Shown here one piece after another: positions 5,481 through 5,632 of a stretch of DNA of 5,632 bases. Each line of letters starts with the position of its first letter. Positions within the stretch are counted from its first letter, which is position 1. Origin of the DNA: Planctomycetaceae bacterium (GTDB lineage: Bacteria; Planctomycetota; Planctomycetia; Pirellulales; Thermoguttaceae); assembly GCA_031276415.1 (NCBI GenBank), contig JAISNF010000403.1, forward strand, positions 1-5,632, read 5' to 3'. Made by a program: the position numbers and the translations under genes. The notes under the pieces were generated by a model. It was not told the DNA's origin. It did not search any database and saw only the letters and a program-made list of their open reading frames with translations.

Positions 5481-5571
5481 TCTAAAAACCGCAAATTTAT
5501 TTTTATTAACCACAGAAGATACTGATAAACTTGTCCGCAGATTTCGCAGATGAGCGCAGATGATTTTTTTT
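5481..5571 (+). repeat. Composite repeat after the glycerate kinase gene (copy C)
   Basis: The segment starts 12 nt after the stop codon with the 26-bp motif of 3715-3740 (5481-5506, one A-to-G change). It runs directly into TTAACCACAGAAGATACTGA and a CGCAGAT block. CGCAGAT occurs three times, at 5536, 5545 and 5555, and eight T residues close the block. Positions 5533-5571 match 1284-1322 at 34 of 39 bases. It joins both repeat types of the window in one unit. The matching inverted arm, if present, would lie beyond the right edge. Confidence 0.75.
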
Positions 5572-5617
5572 GAAAATACGAAACAACAAAACAGACGAAA
5601 AGTTTTTTGTTTTGGTG

Positions 5618-5623
5618 TTGACA
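5618..5623 (+). promoter_or_regulatory. Possible -35 box at the window edge
   Basis: A perfect TTGACA lies 9 nt before the end of the window. Its -10 box would fall outside, so the assignment rests on one hexamer. A downstream plus-strand gene after the edge would fit. Confidence 0.25.
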
Positions 5624-5632
5624 GGTTTAACG

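Overview
The window is 5.6 kb of AT-rich bacterial DNA. It carries five plus-strand genes separated by unusually wide, repeat-rich spacers. The core is the rplM-rpsI pair (ribosomal proteins L13 and S9). It is followed by a secreted GH43-type arabinanase and a class II (MOFRL-type) glycerate 2-kinase. An uncharacterised 225-residue protein precedes the pair. Only the 225-residue gene has a clear Shine-Dalgarno sequence. Weak ribosome-binding sites, wide spacers, a secreted plant-polysaccharide hydrolase and scattered CCACAGA/CGCAGAT intergenic repeats would fit a Planctomycetes-like lineage, perhaps host- or gut-associated. That placement is an impression from gene content, not from a search.

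Layout. Positions 1-549 hold no convincing gene. They contain a 155-bp element with perfect 14-bp terminal inverted repeats flanked by a 5-bp direct repeat (AAATA), which looks like a MITE, followed by an AT-rich leader. The orphan gene occupies 550-1227. The spacer 1228-1490 holds a CCACAGA/CGCAGAT repeat and a good sigma70-type promoter (TTGGCA, 16 nt, TACAAT) for rplM-rpsI. rplM (1491-1931) and rpsI (2053-2478) are separated by 121 nt with three TAGTACAA units. A 16-bp inverted repeat with a 61-nt loop and a T7 tract follows rpsI. The GH43 gene (2609-3697) and the glycerate kinase gene (3981-5468) are separated by a 283-nt spacer. That spacer is bracketed by a perfect 26-bp inverted repeat and contains a 2 x 20-bp tandem repeat. 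The last 164 nt repeat the same 26-bp motif (one mismatch) plus a CCACAGA/CGCAGAT copy.

How the genes relate. L13 and S9 are a conserved ribosomal operon. The other genes look like independent units: the arabinanase would act on pectic arabinan outside the cytoplasm, and the glycerate kinase would feed glycerate into lower glycolysis. Nothing in the sequence ties these two to one pathway. The most unusual signal lies in the spacers. The rpsI/GH43 and GH43/kinase spacers are both bracketed by an inverted TCTAAAAA...TTTTTAGA motif at nearly the same distance from the preceding stop codon (16-17 nt) and the following start codon (26-29 nt). No defence system, CRISPR array, tRNA, rRNA or transposase gene is visible.
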